64,000 nt of DNA from Pseudodesulfovibrio aespoeensis Aspo-2 (GCF_000176915.2 NC_014844.1:2666001-2730000), one strand, 5' to 3'; shown: positions 53,227 through 63,057, numbered from the stretch's first letter. Translations and numbers: made by a program. The notes: generated from the sequence alone by a model not told the origin.

Positions 53227-55758
53227 TTATACCGCTTTTTCCCGTCCGCCACGCACGGGCAGGATGATCACGGTCAGGTCCGGCACGCGGGAGAGCAGGT
53301 CCAGGTCCAGCCTGTCGGCCATTTCGGCGGGGATGAAGATCATGCCCTTGAACCCCTTCTCCACATGCCGCCAGATGTCTCCGGGCGGGCACAACGTCAT
53401 GTCACTGGGGCAGAACACGGTCAACCCCTCAAAGGTGACATCGTCGAGATCGCCCAGCACGAGACAGGAGCGGCGCACGTCCTGTTTGAGAAGCAGGGCG
53501 CGGACCACCTCCACGAGCCGCTGGTCGTTGACCGGCTTGGTCAGGGCCAGGTCGCCGCCTGCGGACATGTCCTCACTCAGGGCCGAGAGGACAAGAATGG
53601 GAATGTGCCGGGTGAACGGATTGTGGCGCAGGCACCGGATGGCCGTGCGCCCGTCCATGTCGGGCATCATCAGGTCCATGGTGATCAGGCCCGGCATGTG
53701 GTCCCTGGCCATGACCACGGCCTGCTCGCCGTTGGCAGCCAGCATGACCCGGAAGCCGCACCCCTCGAACAGCTCCGTGAAATAGAGGCCCAGGATCGGG
53801 TCGTCGTCGACCACCAGGATGAGCGGCGGCAGATGACGCTCGTCCGCCAGACGCATGAGCATGGCCGAATCCGGCTCGGGCAGGATTCCCCGGCACGCCT
53901 CGTCCACCGCGTCTTCGCGGGGACGGGTCATGAGGGCCGGGATGGTGAAAATGAAGTCGCTGCCCTTCCCAGGCTCGGTCTCAAGCCAGATCCTGCCGCC
54001 GTGATGCTCGACGATCTGCCGACAGATGGGCAGCCCAAGCCCGGTGCCCGAAGGCTTTTCGGTCAGGGTGTCGCCCACCTGCTTGAACTTGTCGAAAATC
54101 TCGTGGATGAATTTCTCCGGGATACCCGGCCCATGGTCGGCCACGGACACAAGCACTGCGTTGCGGTCCAGGTGCGCCCGGCATGTGACCGGACCTCGGC
54201 TGGAGAACTTCACGGCGTTGGAGATGAGGTTGACCATGACCTGGACCAGCCGGGAATGGTCGCCGCGCAACGGCGGCAGCCCCTCCTCGACGTCGAGGAC
54301 CACCTCGATCCCCTTGGCGCTCCACAGCCCGCGCGTGGCCTCGATGGCCTGGCGCATGACATCGCCCATGAAGACAGCCTTGTCGCGCCAGACCACCTGC
54401 CCGGCCTCCATCTTGGCGATATCGAGCACGTCGTTGATCATCTCGGTCAGCCGCTCGGCCTCGGTCACGATGATGCCCACGTTGTCAAGCACCTGGGCCG
54501 CAATCCGGCTCGCGTCCGCATCCCCCCCCAGAGAGGGCAGCACGCCTGCCCTGATCTTCCTGCCGATGATCTTGGCAAAGCCGAGGACAGAGGTCATGGG
54601 CGTCCTCAACTCGTGGGACACGGTGGAGATGAAGTCCGTCTTGAGCTGGTCCAGGGCTTTCTCGCGGGTGATGTCGCGCACCAGCACAACCCCGCCCAGA
54701 CATCGGCTGACCGGCTCAGCCACCATGATGGATGAGCCCACGGCCTTGCCCGTGCGCCCGTCGGACAGGGGGATCTCGGCGGACTGGATGACCCCGCCGC
54801 AGCTGCGGATGGCCAGCGCCAGTTCCGAGACCTCCACCGGAAACACGTCGGCGGCGGCAAAGCCCACATAGTCCTTGTCGCCCAGGGCGAAGAACTCCCG
54901 CATGGCCGGGTTGATGACCGATACCGAGCCGCTGGGGCTGACCACCAGCAGCCCGTCGACCAGGTTGTCGATGATGGCCGAGAGATAGACCATGTGCTCG
55001 CGCAGCTCGCCCGTGGCCTTGTTGACCTCGGATTCCATGTCCGAGAAGAGCCGGGCCAGCTCCCCGGCCATGGTGCGCATGGTCCTGGCCAGGTGCCCCA
55101 CCTCGTCGCTCGAGGTGATCTCGATATCCGCCGTAAAATCGTGGGAGGCGAGTCTGTCCGCGTACTCGGTCAGTTGCAGCAGTGGCCGGGAGATGCGGCG
55201 GGTGATGACAAAGAGCACGCCCACGCAGACCAGCAGGATGACAAAGAGCAGCGCCTGGACCTGGATCACTGCGGCCCAGAAGTACTTCATGATCAGTTCC
55301 TTGCTCATGCCCACATGGACATATCCGGCCACCCCGGCCAGGATGGGCACCCCCACGTCGATGATCCGGCCCAGGGGCGCGGCGACCACCTCTGTCACCA
55401 GCGGCGCGTCCTGCGGCTCGGCCAGAGTGGTCAGCCGGGGCGGCATTTCGGGCACAAAGGTGTGGGAGACCACGATGCGATCGCTGTCCATGACAAAGAC
55501 GTAGGCCACGCCGTCGATTTCCAGGTACTGGTCGATCATGGCCTGGACCGTGGCCGCGTCGCGGTTGAGCAGGATATCCTGGCTCGCGCCCGCGATGGAC
55601 TGGGCGATGGCAGTTCCCTTGCTGACGTACTCCTCCACCATCCGGTCGTAGAGCATGTACGCGGCCAGGACCGATGTCAGCATGGCGATGACGCCGAAGA
55701 GGACCACAGCGAGAATCCCGGTCTTCTTGAAGATGGAGAGACTTCTTACCTGCGCCAT
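53227..55758 (-). CDS. Hybrid sensor histidine kinase with extra C-terminal domain
   Basis: 843 residues. Membrane helix ~12-34, periplasmic sensor ~40-160, helix ~165-185, HAMP, PAS ~260-360, HisKA (STVSHELRTPMTS), HATPase (NLISNAVKFSSRG, GTGLGLPICRQIVEHHGG), receiver (LITMDLMMPDMDGRTA), then ~80 further residues (LVLGDLDDVTFEGLTVFCPS through GFKGMIFIPAEMADRLDLDL). That tail is shared with the kinase at 57134. Overlaps the binding-protein gene by 13 bases, so a periplasmic protein may feed this sensor. Confidence 0.92.
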   Translation of the reverse strand: MAQVRSLSIFKKTGILAVVLFGVIAMLTSVLAAYMLYDRMVEEYVSKGTAIAQSIAGASQDILLNRDAATVQAMIDQYLEIDGVAYVFVMDSDRIVVSHTFVPEMPPRLTTLAEPQDAPLVTEVVAAPLGRIIDVGVPILAGVAGYVHVGMSKELIMKYFWAAVIQVQALLFVILLVCVGVLFVITRRISRPLLQLTEYADRLASHDFTADIEITSSDEVGHLARTMRTMAGELARLFSDMESEVNKATGELREHMVYLSAIIDNLVDGLLVVSPSGSVSVINPAMREFFALGDKDYVGFAAADVFPVEVSELALAIRSCGGVIQSAEIPLSDGRTGKAVGSSIMVAEPVSRCLGGVVLVRDITREKALDQLKTDFISTVSHELRTPMTSVLGFAKIIGRKIRAGVLPSLGGDADASRIAAQVLDNVGIIVTEAERLTEMINDVLDIAKMEAGQVVWRDKAVFMGDVMRQAIEATRGLWSAKGIEVVLDVEEGLPPLRGDHSRLVQVMVNLISNAVKFSSRGPVTCRAHLDRNAVLVSVADHGPGIPEKFIHEIFDKFKQVGDTLTEKPSGTGLGLPICRQIVEHHGGRIWLETEPGKGSDFIFTIPALMTRPREDAVDEACRGILPEPDSAMLMRLADERHLPPLILVVDDDPILGLYFTELFEGCGFRVMLAANGEQAVVMARDHMPGLITMDLMMPDMDGRTAIRCLRHNPFTRHIPILVLSALSEDMSAGGDLALTKPVNDQRLVEVVRALLLKQDVRRSCLVLGDLDDVTFEGLTVFCPSDMTLCPPGDIWRHVEKGFKGMIFIPAEMADRLDLDLLSRVPDLTVIILPVRGGREKAV

Positions 55759-57008
55759 GCTTCCCACTGCTCATCGCGCACCGGCACGAACGCGCCCTGC
55801 TCCACGGTGGTGAAATACACGCGGCTGAGGCCCTGGTGGTTGTCCGGGCCAAAGCTGAGTCTGACATCGATTCCAAGATCCACATCCCTGAGGGATTGCG
55901 CCGCCGCGGCCAGTCCGAGTTGGGGATTCGCGTCGAATTCCCTGAGCACGCGGGCCATGGCAATGGCGTTGAGGTACCCCTCGAATCCGGCAAAGCTGTA
56001 GCGAAACGGCTGGTATCCTGTCCCGGCCACATCCGGTGGCACCACCTCGATGGTGTCCATGAGTTGCCGGTACTCGCGCACGGCGGGCAGGCTCAGATCC
56101 TCGTAGCTCGGCACCACCTGGGAGTTGACCAGATCACGCGTGTAGTCGATGCCGCGCGCCTTGCCGATACCCTCCAGCCTGGCCAGCATGTTCTCGCTGC
56201 CCACAAAGGAGACGTTGGCTATGGGCTGGTCAAGCCCGGCGTCGCGGGCATCGCGGATAAAGGCGGCACAGGGGGCGTAGGTTCCGACCGAGATGATCGC
56301 GTCGGGCCTGGCGCGGGCAAGGATGCGCACCTGCTCGGCCATGGGCTGGTCAAAGCCGGAGCCTCGCCGGTAGGTGGCCTCGCCGACCATGGTCAGGCCG
56401 TGGGCGGCCAGGGCGCGGCGCACGCCGTCCCAGCCGCTGCGGCCATAGGCGTCCGCCTGATAAAAGACCGCGATCCGCTTGCGCCCCAAGGCCACGAACC
56501 TGTCCACCAGCCCCTTCAACTCCTGGCGATAGGAGGCGCGCAGATTGAAGACGTGCCTGCCGTAGGGCTGCTCACGCTGGGGCTGGGCGCCGGTAAAGGG
56601 GAAGAACAGCAGCTTGCTCGCCCCCGCCGTGCCGCCGAGCAGCGGCAGGATGCGGGTCACGGTAGGCGTGCCGACATAGCCGTAGAGGCAGAGCACGTCG
56701 CCCCGCCGCAGCAGTTCGAGGGTGTTTCTGATGGCGGGGTCGGGCTGGTAGCCGTCGTCCAGGGTGACGAGGACCACGGGCTTGCCGTTGATGCCCCCGC
56801 TCCTGTTGAGGTGGGTGAAATAGGCGGCGGTGCCGCGATACAGCTCGCCCCCAAGCCCCCGGCTGTGGCCGGTGAAGGCCGCCGACATGCCGAGCACGTA
56901 GCTGGGGCCGCCCGTCCCGGCACGGGCAATCCCGCAGGCAGCCAGCACGGCCAACCCCAAAACTATGGCCGGGCAGGCCCGCTGTATCCAGATGACGCAC
57001 TGTCTCAT
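55746..57008 (-). CDS. Periplasmic binding protein (branched-chain amino acid type)
   Basis: 420 residues. Signal peptide MRQCVIWIQRACPAIVLGLA with possible lipid Cys in LAACG. Type I periplasmic-binding fold of the LivJ/AmiC class: LGMSAAFTGHSRGLGGELYR, GGINGKPVVLVTLDDGYQPD, VFYQADAYGRSGWDGVRRAL. No transporter permease is adjacent. Overlap with the downstream hybrid kinase suggests ligand sensing rather than uptake. Ligand unknown. Confidence 0.88.
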   Translation of the reverse strand: MRQCVIWIQRACPAIVLGLAVLAACGIARAGTGGPSYVLGMSAAFTGHSRGLGGELYRGTAAYFTHLNRSGGINGKPVVLVTLDDGYQPDPAIRNTLELLRRGDVLCLYGYVGTPTVTRILPLLGGTAGASKLLFFPFTGAQPQREQPYGRHVFNLRASYRQELKGLVDRFVALGRKRIAVFYQADAYGRSGWDGVRRALAAHGLTMVGEATYRRGSGFDQPMAEQVRILARARPDAIISVGTYAPCAAFIRDARDAGLDQPIANVSFVGSENMLARLEGIGKARGIDYTRDLVNSQVVPSYEDLSLPAVREYRQLMDTIEVVPPDVAGTGYQPFRYSFAGFEGYLNAIAMARVLREFDANPQLGLAAAAQSLRDVDLGIDVRLSFGPDNHQGLSRVYFTTVEQGAFVPVRDEQWEAWRR

Positions 57009-57133
57009 GCTCCCCCCGCGTCCGAAAGCGCGCGTCTCGGCGGCTCACGGACGGACCACCTCGCTACCATGTTACGCGGAGGATGAGAAGCCGTTTGTTC
57101 CGCCCAAGGGGTGGGAACAAGTCGTTTCTGGCG

Positions 57134-59818
57134 TCAGACTGTCTGGCCGTTGCCGGGCAGGAGCAGCACCTGGACGTTGGTCATGCCGCAGATGCGCGGC
57201 AGGTCGATGGCGTCGGCCATGGATTCGGGCATGACCACTGTGCCTTCGAAGCCGTCGTCGAGCAAGGCCCACAGTTCGACCTCGGAGCAGCGGATGACGC
57301 TTTCGCCGCACAGGCCGGCCAGGCGGCAGGATTCGGGCGCGGACACGGAACCCAGGGCCAACACCGGGCGCGCCGGGCCACCATCGCCGATCAAGGCGTG
57401 GACCGCGCCGATAAAGGCGTCGCCATTGACGGGCTTGACCAGGGCGGCGTCGCCCCCGGCCATGTGGCACCCCTCGAAGACCGAGACCACGAGTATGGGG
57501 ATGTCGGCCAGATGCCGGTCGCGGCGCAGGGTGCGGATGGCCGTGCGGCCATCCATGCCGGGCATGAGGATGTCCATGGTGATCAGGGCCGGGCGGCGGG
57601 CGGCGGCCAGGGTCAGGGCCTGCTCGCCGTCACAGGCGGCGTGGACGCCGTAGCCCTCCTTTTTGAGCAGCATGGAGAGGTAGTCCCTGGCCGCGGGGTC
57701 GTCGTCCACCACCAGGACCAGCGGCCTGTCCGCCGGGTCTGCCGGGGGCAGGGCCACGTTCATGACCGTGCCGCGTCCAAGCTTGGATTCCGCCCAGATG
57801 CGTCCATGGTAGTGCTCGACGATCTGGCGGGATATGGCCAGCCCCAGGCCGGTTCCCGCCGGCTTCTCGGTCAGGGTGTCGCCCCTGTGCACCTGATGGA
57901 ACTTGTCGAATATCTGCTCCAGGTATCGGGCCTTGATGCCCCGCCCGGTGTCTTCCACGCGGATTCTGGCCATGCCCTGGTCGTCGAGATAGAGGTCCAC
58001 GGCCACCTCGCCGAAATCGGTGAACTTGACCGCGTTGCTGAGCAGATTCATGAGCACCTGATGGATGCGGTCCTGATCGGCATGGACCAGGGGGACCGGG
58101 TCCATGCGCCGGATGGTCAGCCGCACCTGCGGCTTGGGACTGAGCAGGCCGCTGGCCGCGCTCACGGCGCGGTTGACGCACCCGGCCAAATCGATCTCGG
58201 TGAACCGCCAGTCCTCCTGGCCGGACTCGATCCGGCTCAGGTCGAGCACGTCGTTGATCAGGCGTGTCAGGCGCTCGCCTTCGCTGCCGATGATATCCAG
58301 GTTCGACTGGATGCGCTCGCCCAACCGCTGCGCCTGCGCGGTGTCGGCCAGGTGCATGAAGGTGCGCGTGAAATCCCGCCGGATGATCTTGGAGAATCCG
58401 AGCAGCGAGGTCAGAGGCGTGCGCAGCTCGTGGGAGACGGAGGAAAGAAAGGCGGACTTGAGTTCGTCGAGCTCCATGAGCCGCCGGTTGGCCTGCCGCA
58501 GCTCCATGGCCTTTTCCACAAGGACCTTGGTCCGCTCCCGGACCAGATCCTCAAGATCGGAATTCATGGTGGCCAGCACTTCGGCCTTGCGCTTGCGCTC
58601 GGTGACATCGGTGAACACGACCACGGTCTCGCCGCGCCCGCTGCGATAGGTTTTGACCTGCACCCAGCTGCCGTCGCTGAGCAGCTCCTCCACGGGCGGG
58701 CTGATGGTCCGGTGGCACTTGAGCCGCTCCTCGACCCAGGCGTCCTCCCGCCCCAGGGCGCTGACAAACAATCCGCTCTCGGCACCAAGGCGGGAAATCT
58801 GCTCCACCGTCAGGCCCGGCTTGAAAAACCCTTCACCGCAGCCGGCCACTTCTTTGGCCCGCCTGTTGGCGATGATCAGCCGCTCCTTGTTGTCATAGAG
58901 CAAGAACCCTTCGGAAATGGAATCTATGGCGTCCACCAGCCGATCGCTGGCCATGGCAGCCCGGCCTTCGAGATCGTTGATCAGGGCCGTGATGCGGTGG
59001 GCCATGGCGTTGATGGAGTCGGCCAGCCTGCCAAACTCGTCGTCGCTGCCGATGATGGCCCTGGCCTCAAGGTTGCCCAGGCTCAGCTCGGTGGCGGTGT
59101 TGCTCAACTGCACGACACTCCTGGCCACGCTGCGGTTGAGCACCCAGAAAATGGAAGCGGCCAGGAGCAGGGCCAGGAGCACGGACAGCATGAGGACATA
59201 CCGGACCAGCGCGCTCGACCGGGCAATCTCGTCATGGGCGTTGCGCGCCCCGTCCGTGGCAGAGACGGCCAACTGGCGGACCAGAGAGATCAGATGCAGG
59301 TATTCGCCCTCCATCTCGCCCTGGGTGCGGGCAAAGGACTGATCGCCGACACCGACCGCCCCGGCCAGCTCGACCATATCCTCGAAAAGCGCACCGTAGC
59401 GCCGGATTGATTCGCCAAGCTCCTCCAGCCGGACCGCCCCGGCCTGGGAATCAGACGAGAACTGCCGCATGTCCTGCAGCCAGGCCGCGTTGCGCCCGGC
59501 CTCGCCCAGCCGCTGGGTGAACTCCGGAACAAAGACCATGCGCGCGCCGTCCAGGCCGAGATCCCCGATCCGCTGGCAGAAATCGCGCTCGGCCTGACGC
59601 GCCAGTTGCAGCCGGGAATCCATCTCAAGGGCCAGCCGCTGCATGCGCATGGAGTCGGCCACTATCTCCCCGGCCTTCTTCTCCAGCACGCTCAAGGCCG
59701 CGACCCCGACGACCGCCACCAGCAAAATAAGCGCAAGCAAAGACCCGAGCGCGACCGCGAACTTGCGGACAATGCCCATGGAGCGCCATTTGGAATCGAG
59801 ATAGTGAAGAAGCTTCAT
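57134..59818 (-). CDS. Hybrid sensor histidine kinase with extra C-terminal domain
   Basis: 894 residues. Membrane helix ~20-45, four-helix-bundle-like periplasmic sensor ~46-200, helix ~208-230, HAMP ~235-285, PAS ~300-400, coiled linker, HisKA (SSVSHELRTPLTS), HATPase (NLLSNAVKFTDFG, GTGLGLAISRQIVEHYHG), receiver (LITMDILMPGMDGRTA) and the same ~80-residue tail as the kinase at 53227 (VLALGSVSAPESCRLAGLCG ... GFEGTVVMPESMADAIDLPR). The gap 59819-60128 contains no gene or clear regulatory hairpin. Confidence 0.92.
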   Translation of the reverse strand: MKLLHYLDSKWRSMGIVRKFAVALGSLLALILLVAVVGVAALSVLEKKAGEIVADSMRMQRLALEMDSRLQLARQAERDFCQRIGDLGLDGARMVFVPEFTQRLGEAGRNAAWLQDMRQFSSDSQAGAVRLEELGESIRRYGALFEDMVELAGAVGVGDQSFARTQGEMEGEYLHLISLVRQLAVSATDGARNAHDEIARSSALVRYVLMLSVLLALLLAASIFWVLNRSVARSVVQLSNTATELSLGNLEARAIIGSDDEFGRLADSINAMAHRITALINDLEGRAAMASDRLVDAIDSISEGFLLYDNKERLIIANRRAKEVAGCGEGFFKPGLTVEQISRLGAESGLFVSALGREDAWVEERLKCHRTISPPVEELLSDGSWVQVKTYRSGRGETVVVFTDVTERKRKAEVLATMNSDLEDLVRERTKVLVEKAMELRQANRRLMELDELKSAFLSSVSHELRTPLTSLLGFSKIIRRDFTRTFMHLADTAQAQRLGERIQSNLDIIGSEGERLTRLINDVLDLSRIESGQEDWRFTEIDLAGCVNRAVSAASGLLSPKPQVRLTIRRMDPVPLVHADQDRIHQVLMNLLSNAVKFTDFGEVAVDLYLDDQGMARIRVEDTGRGIKARYLEQIFDKFHQVHRGDTLTEKPAGTGLGLAISRQIVEHYHGRIWAESKLGRGTVMNVALPPADPADRPLVLVVDDDPAARDYLSMLLKKEGYGVHAACDGEQALTLAAARRPALITMDILMPGMDGRTAIRTLRRDRHLADIPILVVSVFEGCHMAGGDAALVKPVNGDAFIGAVHALIGDGGPARPVLALGSVSAPESCRLAGLCGESVIRCSEVELWALLDDGFEGTVVMPESMADAIDLPRICGMTNVQVLLLPGNGQTV

Positions 59819-60128
59819 AGTTTGCGCATTTGCAATCAGCCCGCACCCACACCGCCAAAGACAGGCTGGCCGATCACAACTCCCCCGAACGTGACAGGCT
59901 CCGGCGACCCGCGATCACCGAAATCTCATCAGCCCTAGACCATCTGATACCGGATGTCCAGAGTCGCGGCGAATCCGGCCCGCCAAGGCAGGGCCATCGG
60001 GCTTGCCAAGCCGGGGCAGGTGCAGTAATTCCAAGGACGCGGTCCGGACGGGGCCATGTCCCGCGCCCCGTGGCGTTGCGACGCAATCCGGAGACCGCCC
60101 ACTTTCTCACCAGGAGTTTACACCCCCC

Positions 60129-62954
60129 ATGTGTGGAATCGCCAGTTTTCTCAGCAACAGGCAGTGGCTTGAGACACCCGACACGGCGTGGATCGACACC
60201 GTTGCCGATGCCTTTGACACAGTGGTGGCAGGCAACGACCTCATGGACGCCGCCGCCCCGCTCTCAGCGCTGACTGACCATTTCTACGACCTGATGGCCT
60301 TTGGCCTGCACCTGCAACTGGCGACCGACCCGGCCACCCGACTGCGGCTCGAAGCCATCCGCGACGCCATCCGCAAGCTGCGGGGCGCGGCGGCGGTCAA
60401 GCTGGAGCAAGGCCCGCGCACCGACGCGCTTGAAGCCCTGCGCGAGCAGCTCGACGACTACCTGTGGCAGATCGACCAGGAGGTGCTGGCCAATGTCGGG
60501 CGCACCCTGGCCCTGATGCCCGCCCCCCTGGCCGCGGACGCCAAGGCCCGCGACCGCCATCTGCTGGCCTGGGGCATGGAGCTGGTGCTCGAATCCATCG
60601 ACAAGCTCGAAGTGCGTGGCCGCGACTCCGCCGGAGTGGCCGTGGCCTTCATCCTGCCTGCGGACATGGACCCTGAACTGCGCCTCTCGCCCGCCCAGAA
60701 GGCGGAATTCTGCGACCGCTGCTCCATCGCCCACGCCGACACCCGCCAGGTGCTGGTGCGCAAGCTCGACGACGGGCGCACGGCCTGCCGGTTCCTTTAC
60801 AAGGTGGCCCAGCTGGTGGGCCAGCTGGGCGACAACGGCGCGGCCCTGCGCCGGTTCATCGTCGAGGACGAACTCCTGTGGACCATGGCCGAGGGCCTTG
60901 AGACCCTAAACATCATCGCCCACACCCGCTGGGCGTCCAACGGCATCATCTCGGTGCCCAACTGCCATCCCGTGGACGGGCTGGTGGAAGGCGGCGTTTC
61001 CACCGGATTGGAAAAAACCATGTTCGTGCTCAACGGCGACGTGGACAACTACCGCACCCTGGTGGAGGAGACCGTGGTCTCCAAGGGCGCGTTCATCCCG
61101 CCGATCATCTCCACCGACGCCAAGATCCTGCCCGTGCTCTTCCACATGGACGCGCCCGAGGACGGCGACGCCGAGGAGCGGTTCCGCAGCGTGCTCAGGC
61201 GGTGCGAGGGCTCCCTGGCCGTGGTCATGCAGAATTTGAGCGATTTCGACAGCCAGTTCCTGGCCCAGAAGGGCAGCGGCCAGAGCTTCAACGTGGGCCG
61301 CACCCAGGACGGCTGGCTGGTGGCCAGCGAGGCCTACGGCATGGCCGCCAGGGCGCGCAGCTCCTACCCCATAGCGGTCCATCGCCAGGGCGGCGTCTCG
61401 GTCATCCTGCGCGACAACGACCCGGCGGACGCCGTGCCCATGGCCCGGTTCCTCGATTCGGGCGAGGGCGTGCCTCTCAAGGCCGAGAAGATCGAGATAT
61501 TCTCGCGCGACATCTTCCGCGGCGAATACAACCACTACATCGAAAAAGAGATGCACGAGGCGTCCAACTCCGTGCGCAACACCCTGCACGGCAAATACCT
61601 CAGGCACAACGGCCGGGCGACCTTCCTCCCCGAGGGATTCGGCAACGGCCCGGCCCTGGTCAGGCGGTTCACCACCGGGGCCGTCCCGGTCAAGCGCATC
61701 ATCTGCGTGGGCCAGGGAACCGCCGCCGTGGCCGCCATGGCCGTGGCCCGGCTGCTCAGGCGCTCGCTGGCGGGCAGTTCCATTTCAATAGAGTCCTACA
61801 CCGGCAGCGAGCTGGTGGGTTTCATGGGCGACGAGCGCATGGACGATGTGGTCCTGGTCCCGGTCTCCCAGTCCGGCACCACCACGGACACCAACCGCGT
61901 GGTGGACCTGTGCCGCGACCGGGGCGCCTGGGTCAATTGCATCGTCAACCGGCGCAACTCGCCCCTGGTCCAGAAGTCCGACTCCTACATCTACACCAGC
62001 AATGGCCGCGATGTGGAAATGGCCGTGGCCTCCACCAAGGCGTTCTACTCCCAGGTGGCGGCGGGCAAGCTGCTCTCCCTGTGGCTGGCCAGCGTGCTTG
62101 GCACCATGGACGCGGACGCCGTGACCGCCGAGATCACCGCCCTGGAGGGGCTGCCCGCCAAGATCGATCAGGTGCTCGACGGCAAGGAGGCCATCGCCGA
62201 GGTGGCGAAAAAGTACGCCCCTGTCCACCGCTACTGGGCGCTGGTTGGCAACGGAGCCAACTGCGTGGCCGCGCAGGAGGTGCGCATCAAGCTCTCGGAG
62301 CTGTGCTACAAGTCCATCCCCTGCGACGTGACCGAGGACAAGAAGCACATCGACCTCTCCACCGAGCCGCTGACCCTGGTCATGGCCAGCGACCTGCCCG
62401 AGCTGGTGGTCATGGACACGGTCAAGGAAGTGACCATCTTCAAGGCGCACAACGGCTCGCCCATTGTCTTCTGCGCCGAGGACGAGACCCGCTTCGACGG
62501 TGTGGCCGAGGCTGTCATCAAGGTGCCTCGCGCCGGCGGCGGGCTTGACTTCGTGACCGAAACCGTGGCCGGACACTGGTGGGGCATCGCCGCGGCCAAG
62601 GCCATCGACGCCCACGCCGAGCCCTTCCGCGCCGCGCGCATCGCGCTTGGCGACATGATCGCCGATCCGGCCACCTGGGACCGCACCCTGGTCCTCAACC
62701 AGCTCAACAAGTGCGTGGACCGCATCGCCTCAGGCGCGACCGACTCGGCCCTGCCCGCCCGTGTGGCCGCGGCCCTGGCCAACTACATGCTCTGGCTGGT
62801 CAACCAGTCGCCCTCCATCTGCGTCACCGAGACCCGTCTGGCCGACATCCTGACCATCCTCAACAAGGCCATCGAGGAAATGACCCGCCCCATCGACACC
62901 ATCCGCCACCAGGCAAAAACCGTGACAGTGGGCATCAGCAGACCGCAGGGGTAG
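60129..62954 (+). CDS. Enlarged GlmS-like amidotransferase/SIS-domain protein
   Basis: 941 residues against about 608 for E. coli GlmS. N-terminal Cys2 (MCGIASFLSN) is the class II glutaminase nucleophile. RGRDSAGVAVA, at ~30 in GlmS, lies near 163 here, so about 135 residues are inserted after the first strand; HTRWASNG is near 264. Two SIS domains follow with VSQSGTTTDTN (~580) and VASTKAFYSQ (~635). The C-terminus has RHQAKTVTVG, matching the catalytic end of GlmS, plus six extra residues. Likely makes glucosamine-6-phosphate or a related aminosugar phosphate. AGGAG lies 11 bases upstream of the ATG. Confidence 0.85.
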   Translation: MCGIASFLSNRQWLETPDTAWIDTVADAFDTVVAGNDLMDAAAPLSALTDHFYDLMAFGLHLQLATDPATRLRLEAIRDAIRKLRGAAAVKLEQGPRTDALEALREQLDDYLWQIDQEVLANVGRTLALMPAPLAADAKARDRHLLAWGMELVLESIDKLEVRGRDSAGVAVAFILPADMDPELRLSPAQKAEFCDRCSIAHADTRQVLVRKLDDGRTACRFLYKVAQLVGQLGDNGAALRRFIVEDELLWTMAEGLETLNIIAHTRWASNGIISVPNCHPVDGLVEGGVSTGLEKTMFVLNGDVDNYRTLVEETVVSKGAFIPPIISTDAKILPVLFHMDAPEDGDAEERFRSVLRRCEGSLAVVMQNLSDFDSQFLAQKGSGQSFNVGRTQDGWLVASEAYGMAARARSSYPIAVHRQGGVSVILRDNDPADAVPMARFLDSGEGVPLKAEKIEIFSRDIFRGEYNHYIEKEMHEASNSVRNTLHGKYLRHNGRATFLPEGFGNGPALVRRFTTGAVPVKRIICVGQGTAAVAAMAVARLLRRSLAGSSISIESYTGSELVGFMGDERMDDVVLVPVSQSGTTTDTNRVVDLCRDRGAWVNCIVNRRNSPLVQKSDSYIYTSNGRDVEMAVASTKAFYSQVAAGKLLSLWLASVLGTMDADAVTAEITALEGLPAKIDQVLDGKEAIAEVAKKYAPVHRYWALVGNGANCVAAQEVRIKLSELCYKSIPCDVTEDKKHIDLSTEPLTLVMASDLPELVVMDTVKEVTIFKAHNGSPIVFCAEDETRFDGVAEAVIKVPRAGGGLDFVTETVAGHWWGIAAAKAIDAHAEPFRAARIALGDMIADPATWDRTLVLNQLNKCVDRIASGATDSALPARVAAALANYMLWLVNQSPSICVTETRLADILTILNKAIEEMTRPIDTIRHQAKTVTVGISRPQG

Positions 62955-62955
62955 C

Positions 62956-62960
62956 TCTGG
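62956..62960. other. Presumed 5-bp target duplication (TCTGG), proximal copy
   Basis: The five bases just before the TGTGGG terminus. Tn7-like elements duplicate 5 bp; the matching copy would lie at the far end, outside the window. Confidence 0.5.
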
Positions 62961-62968
62961 TGTGGGCG

Positions 62969-63006
62969 AGTAATAAAGTTGAGAACCAAGTAATAAAGTT
63001 GAGAAC
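62969..63006 (+). repeat. Two TnsB-binding-site-like repeats
   Basis: AGTAATAAAGTTGAGAAC at 62969-62986 and again, identical, at 62989-63006, period 20 bp. Tn7 right ends carry closely packed TnsB sites of the form ACAAAATAGTTGGGAACTG. They also overlap the likely tnsA promoter region, as in autoregulated Tn7. Confidence 0.85.
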
Positions 63007-63057
63007 TAAAGCCGCTTCTGGTAATCACATTAAGTGAACCAACCAGGAGCGGCTTTA
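63007..63057 (+). promoter_or_regulatory. Hairpin covering the tnsA ribosome binding site
   Basis: Arms 63007-63022 and 63042-63057 pair along 16 bases with one G-U pair; the loop is 19 bases. The 3' arm contains the tnsA Shine-Dalgarno AGGAG (63045-63049). In an RNA that includes both arms, tnsA translation should be reduced. It may also slow transcription running in from the glmS-like gene. Confidence 0.65.

Noticed and set aside
59819..60128. glmS ribozyme upstream of the GlmS-like gene
   Set aside because: No pseudoknot core or matching cleavage-site region is evident, and this ribozyme is essentially a Gram-positive feature.
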